A stretch of DNA of 64,000 bases from assembly GCF_010389155.1 (NCBI RefSeq), contig NC_057762.1, positions 7,985,513 through 8,049,512 on the forward strand. Direction: 5' to 3'. A model generated the notes under the pieces. The model had not been told where the DNA came from. It saw nothing but the letters and a program-made list of their open reading frames with translations, and did no database searches. The translations under genes and the position numbers were made by a program. Below are positions 48,036-61,262 of the stretch, piece after piece (positions within the stretch are counted from its first letter, which is position 1; each line of letters opens with the position of its first letter). Origin of the DNA: Erigeron canadensis. Taxonomy: Eukaryota; Streptophyta; Magnoliopsida; Asterales; Asteraceae.

Positions 48036-49330
48036 ATGGGTGGTTGTGTTTCAAGTAACCAAAAGACATCCGCTGCTGCAATGAAAGTACAAATGTTGTA
48101 TGGTCATCCGTCTAATAATAATAATGATACCAAACCACCAATAATCAATACGGCTGCTAAGACCACTTCTTTTCAAGATTTTGGTATGTTTTTCTCATAT
48201 ATCCATATCCATATCATGTTTGTTTTTTTTTTTCCCTCTTTATCTGTCTTGTTTGACTTTTTTTTTTTTTTTTGGTTTTTCTGGTTTTTTGTGATCTTGA
48301 TGGCTTTCTTTAGTTCATACATTTATATTTCTGGAATCCACGTATAAAAATACAAAAAAAGTTATAGGGTGCTACCAGTCAGTAGCACCTAAGTTAAAGT
48401 GTTTACAAAAGTAAATAAAAGATAGCGATTAAATAATTCTAATACAACATATATAATTTTGTTTTATAAATTTGACTTAGTAGCACCGAAGTTTTGAGGT
48501 TTTTATGTTATCTTAAAAATATAATGTAGTTACCTTCTTATTAGAAAATTCAATAATTGGTGTTGAATATATAAAATCTCATTTAATTATGCATTAATAA
48601 TTACTTATCAAAATAAATAAATAAATATGAAAATCTTATGACTGTTATTATCAAAATCTTTTCTTTATATAAAAGCGTATGAACATGTTAGCAAAATCTT
48701 TGTTTTTAAATATTAAGATACTTTAGATGTTAATAAGTTAAGTTTGCTTTCTGGGTGCCTAATATTTTGGTTGCTTTGTTTAGGGAGGTTTAGGTGTGCT
48801 TTTATAGAGATTGTTATAACTGAATTATGGTGTAATCTAATAAAATAATTAGGTGATGTGAAAACGTGGAGTATAAGATAATTTTTTAAAATGATGAAGT
48901 AATTAATATGATTTTTGTTTTTAATATTTTGGTTTGCTTGCTTATTTTTGATGAAATACCCAGATATCAACTCCTCCTATATGTAGCTTAATTTAATTTA
49001 TGTTTTTGGTACATCTTTGTAGTTGTTGTACTTATAATGAAGCTTTTTTGGAATATACTATACATGTATAGATGTTCTTTTTTCAGAATTATAAAATTTT
49101 TATTGTGGTAGGTAATAATTATGTATCAAGTTGATTTATTCTACTTCTGTATATTTCTAAGGCCTTTGCTAACGCATACGTCGACAATTCGTCGACCACC
49201 TCTTCGATGAGGAAGCCATTGGCACAAAGCTCTTCCATGAGCTCTTCCAAGAAACTCTTCGATGGGTGGAAGTGTTTCGACGGGGAGAAGTGGGACCATA
49301 TTTGCATAAATTATATGTATGTGTGTAGCT

Positions 49331-49361
<31 letters not shown>

Positions 49362-51701
49362 TTTGAGGAAGAGGTGAAGAAGAGGTGGGGTTGGTAGTGA
49401 ATGAGGAAGATGTGTTTTAGGAGAGAGAAAAATTGATGTGTCAGTGAAAAAAAGGAAGGAAGAGGTTCATGGTTGGCAAAGGCCTAATGATCTTATGACC
49501 TTTTGTCTAATATGCTCAAAATTTGATCACTTTTTTCTATTTTATGTATATATTTGTCTTGTTCTTTGCTTAGTTTGGCTATGGATATAAAAGACATATT
49601 CTTAAAGTTGTTTACAAGATATGTACTGCTTGTGGATTACAAAGTAGTATTGTTGAAAAAAAAATAATAATTTTTTTCAAAGTTACAAGCTTTATATATT
49701 TCTGTAATAAAAGTCTGAGATATCAACAATGGTAGGGTCTGGTTCAGGACATTATATGTTTTTGTGGTTTCAGAATGACTGTTTTATTCTTAAATTCCTT
49801 TTTACATTGAGTATATAATTAGTACTTCTATTATGCTTTGCTGGTTTTATTTCGTGGTTTAATAATACTATAAGAAGAAGGGAATATGGGGTTGTTAGGC
49901 ACTTAAATTGGGTGAAAAACTCTCACATACTTTTTTTTAAATCATAAAAATCATAAGGAACATTTATTCAAAATATTAAAATATTTGTATGTGAGAGATT
50001 TCACTAAGTTGAATGCATAACAGCCCCATACTCACTTTTCTCAATATTATATTATAATTTGACTATAAAACAAAAACTGGAATATCAATCGATGGAACCT
50101 TATATGGGAAGAATGTCCCACCGAACATTTTTTTGTCACGAACAATAATTCTTAGTTATAAGTTATGTGTCTTTCTTGACCTTTACTATGGAAGAATATA
50201 TATGCTTGTAGACAAAATAAAAGTTGTATGATTAGATGATCTCAATGGAGTAATCTTGAGTCCACAAAATAAAATGGATAACTAGCTAATTATCAATCAT
50301 CCATGGACTAGTCCTAACCAACACGAGAAAAGGTAAATCGTATAACGTTATGATGAATGAGATAGGATTTGAACCCATGGCCTCTGTTTTTATGTTGTAT
50401 GTTCCCCAATCCCCACCATTATACTTCCATTGGGGGAACAAGTGCATCAATATCCACATAATCTTTTTTTTTACATCATCTACTATGTTACGCGACAACA
50501 AAATCGTGATTACACTAGTAAAAAAAGCCAAGGATAGTACTTAATATGTTGCATTGTATATTGTATATAGTAACCACCAATGCAAAAAATGCTTGAGTTT
50601 GGCTGTCTTAGTTAGCTTATGATATTGTTATTCAAGGAATAAGGATGACAAAAGTATTGGCTGGAGGAGACTTCTTGTTTCCTGTTTGTGACATTGGAAT
50701 CTTAATGTATCTGTAATATCAATGCAGGAAGTAAAGAGGAGACATTTTTCGACTCACAAGCATGGCTAGACTCAGACTGCGATGATGATTTCATGAGCGT
50801 TAATGGTGGTAAGTTACATTCTTTCTAGAGGTGGATAATGAACCCGTCTAGATAGATTTCGTTGGGTTAGGCTGAATGCAACAAGTTTTAGAATAAAGGA
50901 TCATATGTGTAATTTCTAAACACATACTGTATGTTAGCACATATCAGGTCACCCATTTGAGTAAAGAGCTATAATGATGATTAAAAAGACATAAATGTCT
51001 TGATATTGTTAAAAATGTAAAAGTCAATAGTGATCAACATCTCAGCCCAACCACTTAGTAGGGTTGTATACAATCAAATGATCAATGTAGACTTTGGGGC
51101 AATTATCAACATGTTTGACCTATTTGGCCCATTCCTGTCATTGCTTCTTTTCATTATATTTGACCCTTTGAAGTAGCATAACTAAATTCAACCTCTTCAT
51201 AAGTAACTGGGTCGAAGTTGTAACCTCTAATATCCGAACGAGTGGGCTCCCTCTAAGTAGCGGTATTTGACTATTTGTGCAGAATTTACCCCATCAAGAG
51301 GCAATACTCCGGTTCACCATAACTTCTCCGCAGGAAACAAACCTCCTGTTTCTGCCCCATATCAGCCATCTCCAAATGGCCAAGATAAGAAAATGAGACT
51401 ATCTGACCTTTTCAATGATAGCCAAAGAGGTACCTATGATTCAGACTCCGAAGAAAATGGTGAACAAGCCAATAAAAATGGGCTGAACTCAAAGGTGCAT
51501 AGCCCTCTCGTGGATGGCAGTGAAGTGATGGCAAATGGTGCTAACAGGGCGAAGACAAAGCGAGAGAAGTTTGGGAGGTCTGTGCAGAATTGTTTTCCAA
51601 GTTTAATTTCTAGCCGTAGCTCATCAACAAATGGAAGAAAGATGATGAGCCCGGCCATAGGCCTGAGCCCGAGTCCCAACCCCAACCCTGTTATGGCGTG
51701 A
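48036..51701 (+). CDS. N-myristoylated protein of the At3g27210 family (function unknown)
   Basis: Exons 48036-48183, 50728-50808 and 51283-51701 join in frame to 215 residues. The protein opens MGGCVSSNQ: glycine 2 fits N-myristoylation and cysteine 4 fits palmitoylation, so plasma-membrane attachment is likely (inferred). Blocks typical of the family follow: EETFFDSQAWLDSDCDDDF (exon 2), then FTPSRGNTP, MRLSDLFNDS and the basic C-terminal block KTKREKFGRSVQNCFPSL. The tail is rich in serine, proline and asparagine. No enzymatic domain is visible. The frame extends upstream of 48036 only through a TTG, so the ATG that exposes the MGGC motif is chosen. Intron 1 is 2.5 kb and carries a Tourist-like MITE. 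Confidence 0.88.
49161..49484. mobile_element. Tourist-like (PIF/Harbinger) MITE in intron 1 of the At3g27210-like gene
   Basis: The inverted ends GGCCTTTGCTAAC and GTTGGCAAAGGCC are flanked by TAA at 49158-49160 and 49485-49487. The left arm is GC-rich (TCGACAATTCGTCGACC) and a TA microsatellite is at 49333-49352. It is 324 bp long and encodes no protein. Confidence 0.85.
50286..50460 (-). mobile_element. possible SINE or tRNA-like fragment in intron 1 of the At3g27210-like gene
   Basis: On the - strand CATGGGTTCAAATCCTATC (complement of about 50363-50381) matches a B box. The A-box region is poor and a full cloverleaf cannot be drawn. Confidence 0.35.
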
Positions 51702-54700
51702 TGAGCTAGCCATGAGGTATCAACAGTCGAATGTATATTAAGAAATTAATATGTAAAGCCAAGTAACTTGTCTTGGGATCGATTACTAAAAGATATACGA
51801 GTATATGTTTTCTAGCTAGAGGGAATATGTATTTGAAGATTTTTGGTTGAAACTTGTCTCGCCTGAAAGTTGGCTGAGTTTTGGTTATTTGTGGCATAAA
51901 AGGGTGTGTTAAATAACAATCATATTTATGCATTCTCCATATATATCTAGTTAAAATCTAAAATTTAAATTTAATTTATCTCTAAATCTGTTTTTGCTCT
52001 TTTCTTTCACTATCTACCATTTTTGCTCTCAATAATTCTAGTCTATGACCTCTACACTAACAGAAAAAGAAAAAACCACCAAAATCCTTTAAAACCCGCT
52101 AAATATAATCATCGAAAAGTACTCGCTATCATAAGTTCATAACTTTGTTTGAATACAAAGGTATTGTTAAAAACATTATGCTATGGATTACTTTTTATTG
52201 CATTTTTGCCACTGGACACAACATATCATATATCGACACATAAAGTTAAACAAATCGCCTTTAAAGACCAATAATTCGAATCTAGAATTCAATATGAATT
52301 TAGACAACACGTACCATTAACATATCATTCACACTACCTTATTTCGACACATTTTAGTTCATTGTAAAGCCCTCGCCAATGGCTACAAACCCTTTAAAGA
52401 ATCTTAATTCTAATTCTAATATATACTATAAGACAGTTGAACTAATAACATATTGGCCAATTACATCATTTAATTTCATCAGACTTTCGCTGATCTCATC
52501 ATTTTATTTTATTTTTACATATTATTAAATCCAATGTTAGAATTAGTCGATCTCTATGCCTAAAAAAAGTGCATTCTTTTGGATAAACACTATTATTGAA
52601 AAAAGCTATATATTGATTTGATTAATATTATTAGAAAAATAAAATGGATACTAAAAAGAAACTAATTTTCTACAACAAGGTATCTATTAATAAAAAATAA
52701 TCACGTATATGATTATATATTAATCTTTACCTTGATGTAAATCTACTCCTATTCATTAACCTCTTTCTTTATATTATCCGTAATTATATTTTTCTTCTGA
52801 AACATATCTTTTAAGTTGATAATATAAATATATAAACTAACAAAGAAGTTAAAAAGGAAGCTTCAAAAACCAACATGATAAAGAGCATGTACGTAAGAAG
52901 CTTGAAAAGCGAATATGTTGTGAGAATTTTTTTTCGATTTTCTTATTGACAATTATGGATATTTATAAGTTGGTTTTTTATTACCTTTCTTTGGTTGAAA
53001 GCTTGCTCGAGTACTTATAAATACACAGAGCTTTTAAAAGTTATGGATACTGGCTCAAAATCACATTGGTATGAGTATTTACTTTCGCATGTATGCATTC
53101 TTAATAATTACTCCTCGAATATTTATTAAAATTTGATGATCTCCAGATTTTATTATACCAAATGTATTTGTTTTTGTACTATAATATTTTCTTATTGACT
53201 ATGAAAATAAGTTATTGAGTTAGTTTATTGATTTGTGGATGCTTAAAACATGTAATTTTTAGTAGACTTTCTTTTATCATGACAACTTTATATTAATTTC
53301 CCTATATTAATCGAGACAATTTTGAAAAGCTTTTCTAAATTAATAATTAATTTGGTTTTTGGAAAGTTATATATTGCAGTATCGAATTAAGTTGAAAATG
53401 AGATTCATGGTATTAATATGTGACAAAGATGGGAGGACATACATATCAATAACACTACAACAAATGTCGCTTATAAAGAAGTCTTGTAAATGATGAAAAG
53501 TTGAGATATGCTTGAATGATTCTACTTTTTTTTTTATTACTTTATTCTACTTTTTAGTTGGTAATATTTTTGGCATTTGAATTGAATAGTTACTTTTTTA
53601 CGTATATCTTTAATTTCTAAGTTATAAACTTTTATGATTTACATGTATGAACATCTAAATTTGATGATGTCATAAGTCTGTGTTCAGTATTGAACATGAG
53701 TCTAAAATCTAGTTTTCGTTATAAGTTACTCAATCATATGTATACAATTGTGTCACAAAGTTATGAAAAATACATATTTTCACTCAAATTTCCAACATAA
53801 ACAGAATTGGCAGAGTTAGGTTCTGTTTCAGAATCTATAAACATAAACTAATGCGATTTAATTTCTATATGCTTACTGTAAAGTACATGGAAATATATAT
53901 GTATGCAACTATCAAACAAATTCTATAACATATATTTAATTCTAGAAGATTTTATGTTGTATATTCAATTTTTAAATATTTGATATTTGACATGACAACT
54001 TACATAGACGCCACGTCTATACACGAAATACATATTATATATAAAAGTTCTTGAAGATAAATTAGATACACAACATAGATTCTTTACGAACACTCAACCC
54101 TATAAATATCTGATTCGATTAAATTGCATTGCTACATTGTTAGTTATGATGTAGTGTATATATTGATAAAATTTTGGGTTTTTCTTATTGATAGTAAGAG
54201 TGTTAGTGTATACTTACAATTTAATTTGGACAATTGACACCAAGCATGCCATGTGTGGCATTTGCATAGTAAGGTCATATGTTATGTTCTACCCGTTGAA
54301 AGAAACTGATAGTTTTTGTTGCTTGTTAGTGTTTTCAACTATTGTTTAGCAAGATGAAGTATGAGTTTTAACTACTAATTACCTTAAGTTTAGTATGTAT
54401 ATATTATATAGGTTTTCGTAACTATAGTTCCACTAGACTTATAGTTGATACATACATCAACTTTTACTTGGAATTTTTAAGAAATAAAATAACTATGCAA
54501 TTCATTTACTGGTAATAGAGTTTACCCTGTTTATTTATTTATTTTTTTGTATATACATACCCATCTTATAACTAGGTTGTGATTGCATATTTGCATGATT
54601 TGGTATGTTTATCTCTTTTCACTTTTAGCGTATTTTCACTTCTCTCTAATTTCAAAACTTAAAAACTTCTATCATTGGGCTTTTTTTATCATTAAGTACT

Positions 54701-55108
54701 GAATGTATTAAGTGACATAATGTATAAATAATGTTTGTATGTATTAAATAAAGAATAGTTAATTAACGATTATTTTTGTTTATCAAATAAAAAAACATGA
54801 GATATGCATTAAATTGTTAATTATTAGGTATATCCAAGTAAAAAAACAACAGGGCTTTAGTGGCTCTATCCTATCCGTGTCCTTTCTTTTACCCTCTATA
54901 AATTTGACTCAGTAGTCATTACCACAATGTTGCTGGCTTGCTGCAAATCACTTTTGGTTGCATACTTGTACAGTTGCACACTTGCACTAAACAAGATAGT
55001 ATGGTCCGGCCCATTTGTGATGGACACGGGCCTCAATACGAAGTTATATTCCAAAGTTGTCCAAAGGTCGTTAATAATTTATTAATTTAAATGTGCTATA
55101 TTTTGCTC
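51702..55108. other. long AT-rich intergenic stretch, no gene seen
   Basis: This 3.4-kb stretch starts with the 3' region of the At3g27210-like gene. It shows no open frame with family resemblance, no paired repeats that I could confirm, and no RNA gene. Confidence 0.35.
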
Positions 55109-55480
55109 AATGTTTTAAATATGGGTACCGGCTTGTTCTACCGGTAATACCAGACCAGACACTGGTCGATCATCCGGTATAATTAACTCGGGTTTTTTCC
55201 GGTATTTTCACTATTCCTTATTATTGGTTTTTTATTAAAAAAACTTGAATTATTTTTTGATACTTTAATTTATTTTTTGTTGTTTGTGAACTTTAAAACT
55301 TATAGTTATGAAATAACTATTTGTTTTTTTTATTGTAATTATATTTTAAATATTTTCGTTGAATTGTAACAAAATTTGTAACATTTTTAATAAAAGAAAA
55401 TGTATTAAAATAACTCTACCGGTAATTTCCACCTGTAAAACCGTTACCGGTACGACTAAAGTACCAAGTTTTAAAACATT
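55109..55480. mobile_element. MITE-like element with ACCGGTA subterminal motifs
   Basis: AATGTTTTAAATATGGGTACC at the left is mirrored by TACCAAGTTTTAAAACATT at the right. Repeated TACCGGTA motifs lie near both ends and the interior is AT-rich. This pattern resembles common plant hAT-type MITEs. No clear target duplication was found. Confidence 0.6.
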
Positions 55481-55699
55481 AATAGTAACGGAAATGGAAT
55501 AAGTTTGGATTTTAAAGAAAATTTAGAAAAAATAAAATGAGGGTAATATGTTTGCTAGAAAGTAGAAACCCATATTTTATGAGTCTCATAAAGTGATTAA
55601 ACCATTCTTTTTAAACAAACAACAAGAATAGGTTTTAAGGTTTATATCAATTATTTACATTCAAAAGCAGACCTTTGTTGGTTGTTAAATGGAGTGGTA

Positions 55700-56040
55700 C
55701 TTGGTGAACACCAAGACGAGTGGGGATGGAAGTTACTTAGAAATTCGAACTTCTCGACTAACAATATTCGTAAGTTTATACGAAAGACATTGTTACCAAC
55801 AGAAGACTTTCCATCGGTTTGGAATAATTAAAATGGTTCCAAAAGAAAAGTTAATATGTTTGCTTGGCGACTTCAATTCTAAGAGATATAGACTTCGTAC
55901 CCGTTTTAACTCTTGAAAAGAGGTGTGCTTTTGGAGCTATATAATGTCCGATTTGTACTTACGGACTCAACACATGTATTTCGGGAGTGTATTATCAGTT
56001 GGATACGACCAACTGAAGATATCTATTCCCCCCTCGCAAT
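55700..56040 (+). pseudogene. remnant of an L1-type LINE, C-terminal zinc-knuckle (zf-RVT) region
   Basis: One + frame reads DEWGWKLLRNSNFSTNNIRK, then KVNMFAWRL, LLKRGVLLEL and THVFREC...SW. This follows the order of the zf-RVT domain found after reverse transcriptase in plant L1-type LINEs. Four in-frame stops interrupt it, and the cysteine pair of the usual CPLC motif is lost. No reverse transcriptase core is present next to it. Confidence 0.65.
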
Positions 56041-56589
56041 ACATGGGCAGTTGGGCACTATGCTAGGTATATTTTATTTCTTTGGTTGAATAACAAGACA
56101 CTTTGATCTCTTGTTTCGGAGAAATCAGTGGCTCACGAGGAATGGAAAGGAATGAGATTCAAGCCGGGAAATAGAAACTTCGCTGACTTTCTCATAAACC
56201 TTGATTTCGCTACGCTTAATAATACACTTATACAGTTATACACGTACACCTTCAATCATCTATTGTTATTTTGTTATTTCTTTTTGTTAAGTTAGAAAAT
56301 AGAAGACATCAGTACATTAGATATAATTTATTTATTCTTATTCTTAATCCCGTTTATATATATAATTATAAGTAATTATTACATTTTTTTAATTTGTTAA
56401 TTGTATTGTTTAATAATAATTTGTTAATTATTATTATTGTTGTTGCTGTAATCTATATATACTATACATATAAATAAGCGTAGATTTACGGCTATAGTTA
56501 CTGTTGTTATATCTTTTAGTGCAGATCTACGGAGTAGTTCTAGTGTTGCGTGCTAGTTAACAATTTCTATAGTATTTTAGTTATTTTGG

Positions 56590-59500
56590 TATTATTTTTT
56601 GTAGATTATTTTAGTTCAAGTTGTCTCTTACTTATGGTTTCGTAAGGTCATGTCCTTCCGTTTCTGGGGCGGGCAGACATAGGGGGGTTAAGGCTAGAGT
56701 TAAAAGAACCTTTAGGCTTAGATTCGGGAGTTGGAATGTAGGTATCCTTTCTGGTAAGCTTTTAGAACTAGGAAAGGCCTTGACTAGGTGTAATATTGAC
56801 ATTGCTTGCTTTCAAGAAACTAGGTGGACGGGAAAAAGTACTAAAGTGGATTATGGATACAAGCTATGGTACTCGGGGAAAAATGGAGTAGGTATCATCA
56901 TGTCAGAACGACTTAAAGACTATGTAGTGCACGTGGAAAGACATAGTGATAGGTTGATGTTGGTGAGATTGGTGATTCAAGAGGAGACGATAAACGTGAT
57001 TAGCGCGTATGCTTTACAACAGGGCCTGGGAGTGGTGGAAAAGAACAGTTTTTGGGACTCACTAGATGAGCTTGTGAGGGGTTGCCCCGATGACCAATGT
57101 CTAGTTTTAGGTGGAGACCTAAACGGACATATAGGAGTAGAGACAGACGGCTGCGCGAGTGTACACGAAGGTTTTGGTTTTGGTGAGAGGAATGATGACG
57201 GACGCACGATATTGGAGTTTGCTTCTGCACACGAACTGGTTATCGCAAACTCTTTCTTCCGAAAGCGGAAGTTTCAGTTTATTACTTTCCAAAGCAGCTC
57301 ACATGAAACTCAGATCGACTACTTTCTGATGCGTAAGGGCGACTTTAGGGCATACAAAGATTGCAAGGTCCTCCCTAAAGAGGCTGGATACTCCCAACAT
57401 AAACTGTTGGTCATAGATTTGCTCTTGAGTAGACGGGCAAACAGGACAGAGAAGTCTGTAAAGCTAAGAATCCTATGGAAGAACCTAGTGGGTGACGCAG
57501 CAGAGACGTTTAGGTCGACGACTAGCACAAGGTTCACAAGGGAGATTCAAGACGGTTCGCATATGGAAGCTAATCAGTTATGGACAATTTTAGCGGAGGG
57601 TATGAGGGAGATGACAAAGGAGGTGCTAGGGGTAACTAAAGGAACTGGAAGACAGCGTAAAGTGGGTAGGGAATCTTGGTGGATCAGCGTAGAGGTTCAG
57701 ACCAAGGTCGCGTCAAAACTCAGTTGCTTTAAAGAGCTTGTCAAAAGCCACCGGAACGGGACAAATGAAGACTGGTCCTTGGCAAGGCAAAGGTACTATG
57801 AAGCCAAGAAAGAAGCAAAGAGGAGTGTAGCTAGAGCAAAAGAAAGAGCATACGAAGAACTCTATAAGAAACTAAATTCCAAAGAAGGCGAATACGAGAT
57901 CTTCAGAATTGCTAAAGCAAGGGAGAGAAGACGTAGGGATGTCATTTATATTAAAGATGAACGCGGACGGAGCATTGTGAATGAGGGAGACATTAGGAAA
58001 AGATGGGAAGGGTACTTCGACAATCTGTTTAATGGGGAAGGGTCGGGGCGAAGTGAAGGAGGAGAGGACCAGGACACACACCCAGATACACACTACGAAG
58101 ACGATGATGCTACGAGGATCAACCAAGAGAAAGTAAGGTGTGCCCTAAAGAAGACGGGGATAAACAAATCAGTAGGCCCAGACGAAATTCCTATTGAGGC
58201 ATGAAGATGCCTGGGGGACGCGGGGATAAGTTGGTTGACCAGCCTCTTTAACAAGATTTGATCAAGTGCAAAAATGCCTGAAGAATGGAGACTTAGTGAG
58301 GTTATACCTATATATAAGAACAAGGGGGACGTGCAAAGTTGTAGTAACTACAGGGGTATAAAACTCCTAAGTCACACCATGAAGCTATGAGAGAGAGTGA
58401 TCGAGATGAGGCTTAGGAAGGTTACGAGGGTGGCAGAGAACCATTTTGGTTTTATGCCAGGGAGGTCGACAATGGAGGCTATTCACATCATTAGAAGCCT
58501 TTTGGAGAAGTTTAGAGAAAGACAAAAGGCACTACATTGTGCCTTCCTAGACTTGGAAAAAGCTTACGATAGGGTACCACGGGAGCTGATTTGGAGTACG
58601 CTTCAAGCGAAAGGAGTTACTGGGAGATACATTAGTGTTATTAGAGACATGTATGATAGGGCGAGGACCGGTGTTCGGACCCCTGTGGGGAACACAAAAC
58701 TTTTCTCGGTAGGAATGGGCCTACACCAGGGTTCGATCCTTAGCCCTTATCTTTTTACCTTGATCTTAGATGAGTTGTCGAGTGGACTACATGAGGAACT
58801 ACCGTGGTGCCTGATTTTTGCAGATGACATAGCGCTTATTTCGAGATCGACGGAGGAGCTAAACCTTAGGCTAGAGAAATGGAGAAGAGCCCTTGAAGAC
58901 AATGGCCTGTGCGTGAGCCGAGAAAAGACAGAGTACCTGCGATGTGACTTCGATAGGCATGAGATAAGACGAACTGGAGATGAGGATATTCGCATTGGAG
59001 AGCGAATATTGCACCCAAAAGAGTCTGTTAGATACCTAGGATCGATGATACACAAATCGGGGGAGATAGACGAAGACGTGACACATCGGATCCAATCCGG
59101 GTGGATGAAGTGGAGAGAAGCTACTGGAGTTATGTGCGATAAGAGGATCCCGCTAAAACTGAAAGGCAAGTTCTACGAAGTGGCTATTAGACCGGCTATG
59201 TTATACGGTTCAGAATGCTGGCTGATGAAGAAAACCCACGCATCCCGGGTGGAGGTGGCAGAGATGAGGATGCTAATGTGGACTTGTGGGAAGACCCTAT
59301 TAGACAGGATCTCCACATGAGTTTTTAGATCCAAACTAGAAGTAGGGACCATCATTAACAAGCTAAGAGAAGGACGTTTGAGATGGTTTGGCAATGTTAG
59401 GAGAAGAGACCAAACAACACCACTAAAGAAGGGCCGAAGCTATTCACGTTGACGGCATACGAAGAAGGGGAAGGCCTAAGATGAGATGGGAGGAACGAAT

Positions 59501-60450
59501 AACAAAGGACCTAAAAGAGCTTGGCTTGCGGAAGGACTTAGCGTTGGATAGGACTGCATGGAGAACTAGGATTAGAGTAGAGGATTAGGTTAGGGTAGGT
59601 TTTTGTGTGACTAAGATAGACTCCTTTTCCCATACTGTAGTGCCCAAGGATGTTAGTGATGGTTGGTCAAGAGTAATGGGCTTAACGAATGTAACTCGAA
59701 GCTACAGAGGGCTCGGACCCGACATGATAAGAGGGAGACCGACAGAGGTGGAAAGACGGAATTCCCAACGTGCCATAGAAGCTTTCTGCCTGAGGACGTG
59801 GACCTATGAGTGAAAGGCATATGGGAATAGGTTTTGTAGACTTTATATAGACTTTTTATCTTAGACTTTGGTTCTCTGTGACCTTTGTAGTGGTTTTGGC
59901 CTTGAGTCTCGATAGGCCAAAATCGAGGGGGGAGGTTACTTTAGTGTCTGATGCCCCCAAAAATTGCTTTGTCTGTCGGAGGACATGACCGAGGACTAGG
60001 TGTCTAGGTTTAATTTAGTGGTTTGGAGTTTTATGTGAAAGGACTAGGAGTAGGTTAATTAGGAGGCCGTAGGACTAGGAGCTATGTTCTATGTATATAT
60101 CTTGTCTTGGTTATGAGCTTTCCTACATTTTATGTTGTTTAGTATGTTCAATATGGTTCCTATTGTATATGTATTATCGAACTTGTGCTAAGCCTTGGGC
60201 AGGTCGCATATTTGCTACCCTCCAAGGTAGCCGGACTCAACAGACAGATATTTTCTCTTATGATCTTCTCGACCGACAGGTATGGTATCTAAACACTTCA
60301 CTCTTGCCGACTTTTACTTCTGATGGCTGGAGGTCCTTATGGAAGCAGTCTCTCTACCTCTGGGTAGATATAAGACTGTCTACAGCTCACCTCCCCCATA
60401 CCCCGTGCAGGGATTGAGTCCTGTTGTTGTTATTGTTTTTTGTTAAGTTA
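56590..60450 (+). mobile_element. RTE-type non-LTR retrotransposon, nearly full length
   Basis: The element carries an apurinic-type endonuclease followed by a reverse transcriptase in one frame, then a non-coding tail of about 850 bases. It ends in a GTTGTTGTTATTG microsatellite near 60421-60436, the kind of 3' end known for RTE elements. The tail contains CTACCTCTGGGTAGATATAA and CACCTCCCCCATACCC, which recur as fragments at 40675-40950. The left boundary is approximate and no target duplication was found. Confidence 0.85.
56621..59589 (+). pseudogene. RTE-type endonuclease/reverse transcriptase, inactivated
   Basis: The frame runs open from 56621 to 58201. Endonuclease motifs are SWNVG, CFQETRW, LGGDLNGHIG, QIDYFLMRK and SQHKLL. 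It then continues through TGA codons at 58202, 58259, 58388 and 59318. Reverse transcriptase motifs are YKNKGD...NYRGIKLLSH, FLDLEKAYDRVPRELIW, GLHQGSILSPYLF and LIFADDIALIS. A frameshift near 59430 separates RLRWFGNVRRRD from AIHVDGIRRRGRPKMRWEE, and the product ends at a TAG at about 59587. The first three stops sit where related RTE proteins have tryptophan (recalled). No ATG opens the frame upstream of the endonuclease, so the start is unknown. The element cannot now make its own protein. Confidence 0.85.
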
Positions 60451-60924
60451 GACTTTTAGATTACAAATGTTCATATCGTAAGATGTTGTCCCAAAGGCCC
60501 CTGTAGTATATATTGACAGACATATTTATCATGACTCAAAAGAAAAATGATTTAACTTACTTTTTAGGAGTGAAAGGTAGCGATTAGTCAAAAGTTTAAT
60601 GAATTATTACTATAAGGAGGAGCAATGAATATGTTTCCTGCCAGAAAAGAGAAGAGAAATCAATATCTATTTCATGGTGTCATAAAAATTAAGTGCACCT
60701 TCAATGATTTTGAGCATGTTTTCTTAGAGAAATTTTCGTTTTAACACATAATTATTTTCTATATATGATGATGATCAATTACTTTTTCTTTTAAGTTTTA
60801 CCTGAACGTACAGTTTATCTAGTAAAGGTGTTTGAGATTGTCTCTGTATCATTTTCCTAGAATGAATATTCAAATAGATTTAAGAGAGCCCATCAATCAA
60901 ACAACGAGTTAGTAGTTTTTTATT
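60451..60924. other. AT-rich intergenic, no gene seen
   Basis: Nothing was recognised between the RTE tail and the next SINE. Confidence 0.35.
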
Positions 60925-61262
60925 TTTGATAGGTGAATTTCGCTGAAAACTTCGTATCGCGATTCGACAGCGAGAGGTCTAGCATACGCTGTTTTAAATT
61001 AATCCGCGCTAGAGAGCTCCCTCGAAGTAGAAATGCCTATTTCAAATACCAGATGGGGGAAAACCCCCTACTAATCCGTCCGAAGGTACGACGATTAATA
61101 GGAGTAAACTCTACCCCTTCAGACTTGAACCTGGGTAAACCCAAGCCAAACCTTCATAAAGGGACTTCCTTATGTCCTCCCCAAAGCTTGAATACAAGAC
61201 CTCATGTATGGAGGGATGGTCTTTCAACCATTGAGTTAATGCTCAAGGACACGAGTTAATAG
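60925..61262 (-). mobile_element. tRNA-derived SINE-like repeat
   Basis: Read on the - strand, an A-box-like TTAACTCAATGGTTG (complement of about 61232-61246) is followed about 40 bases on by a B-box-like TCTTGTATTCAAGC. A second GGTTCAAGTCT phrase lies further in. The remaining sequence is denser in GC than the surroundings. The open frame across it looks spurious. Confidence 0.5.

Noticed and set aside
49119..49307. 62-codon - strand frame with leucine/glutamate-rich text
   Set aside because: It lies on the Tourist-like MITE arm and crosses its boundary, so it is not a gene.
60091..60417. 108-codon open frame after the RTE reverse transcriptase
   Set aside because: It lies in the RTE 3' tail, a conserved non-coding part of the element whose fragments also occur in an RPE intron.
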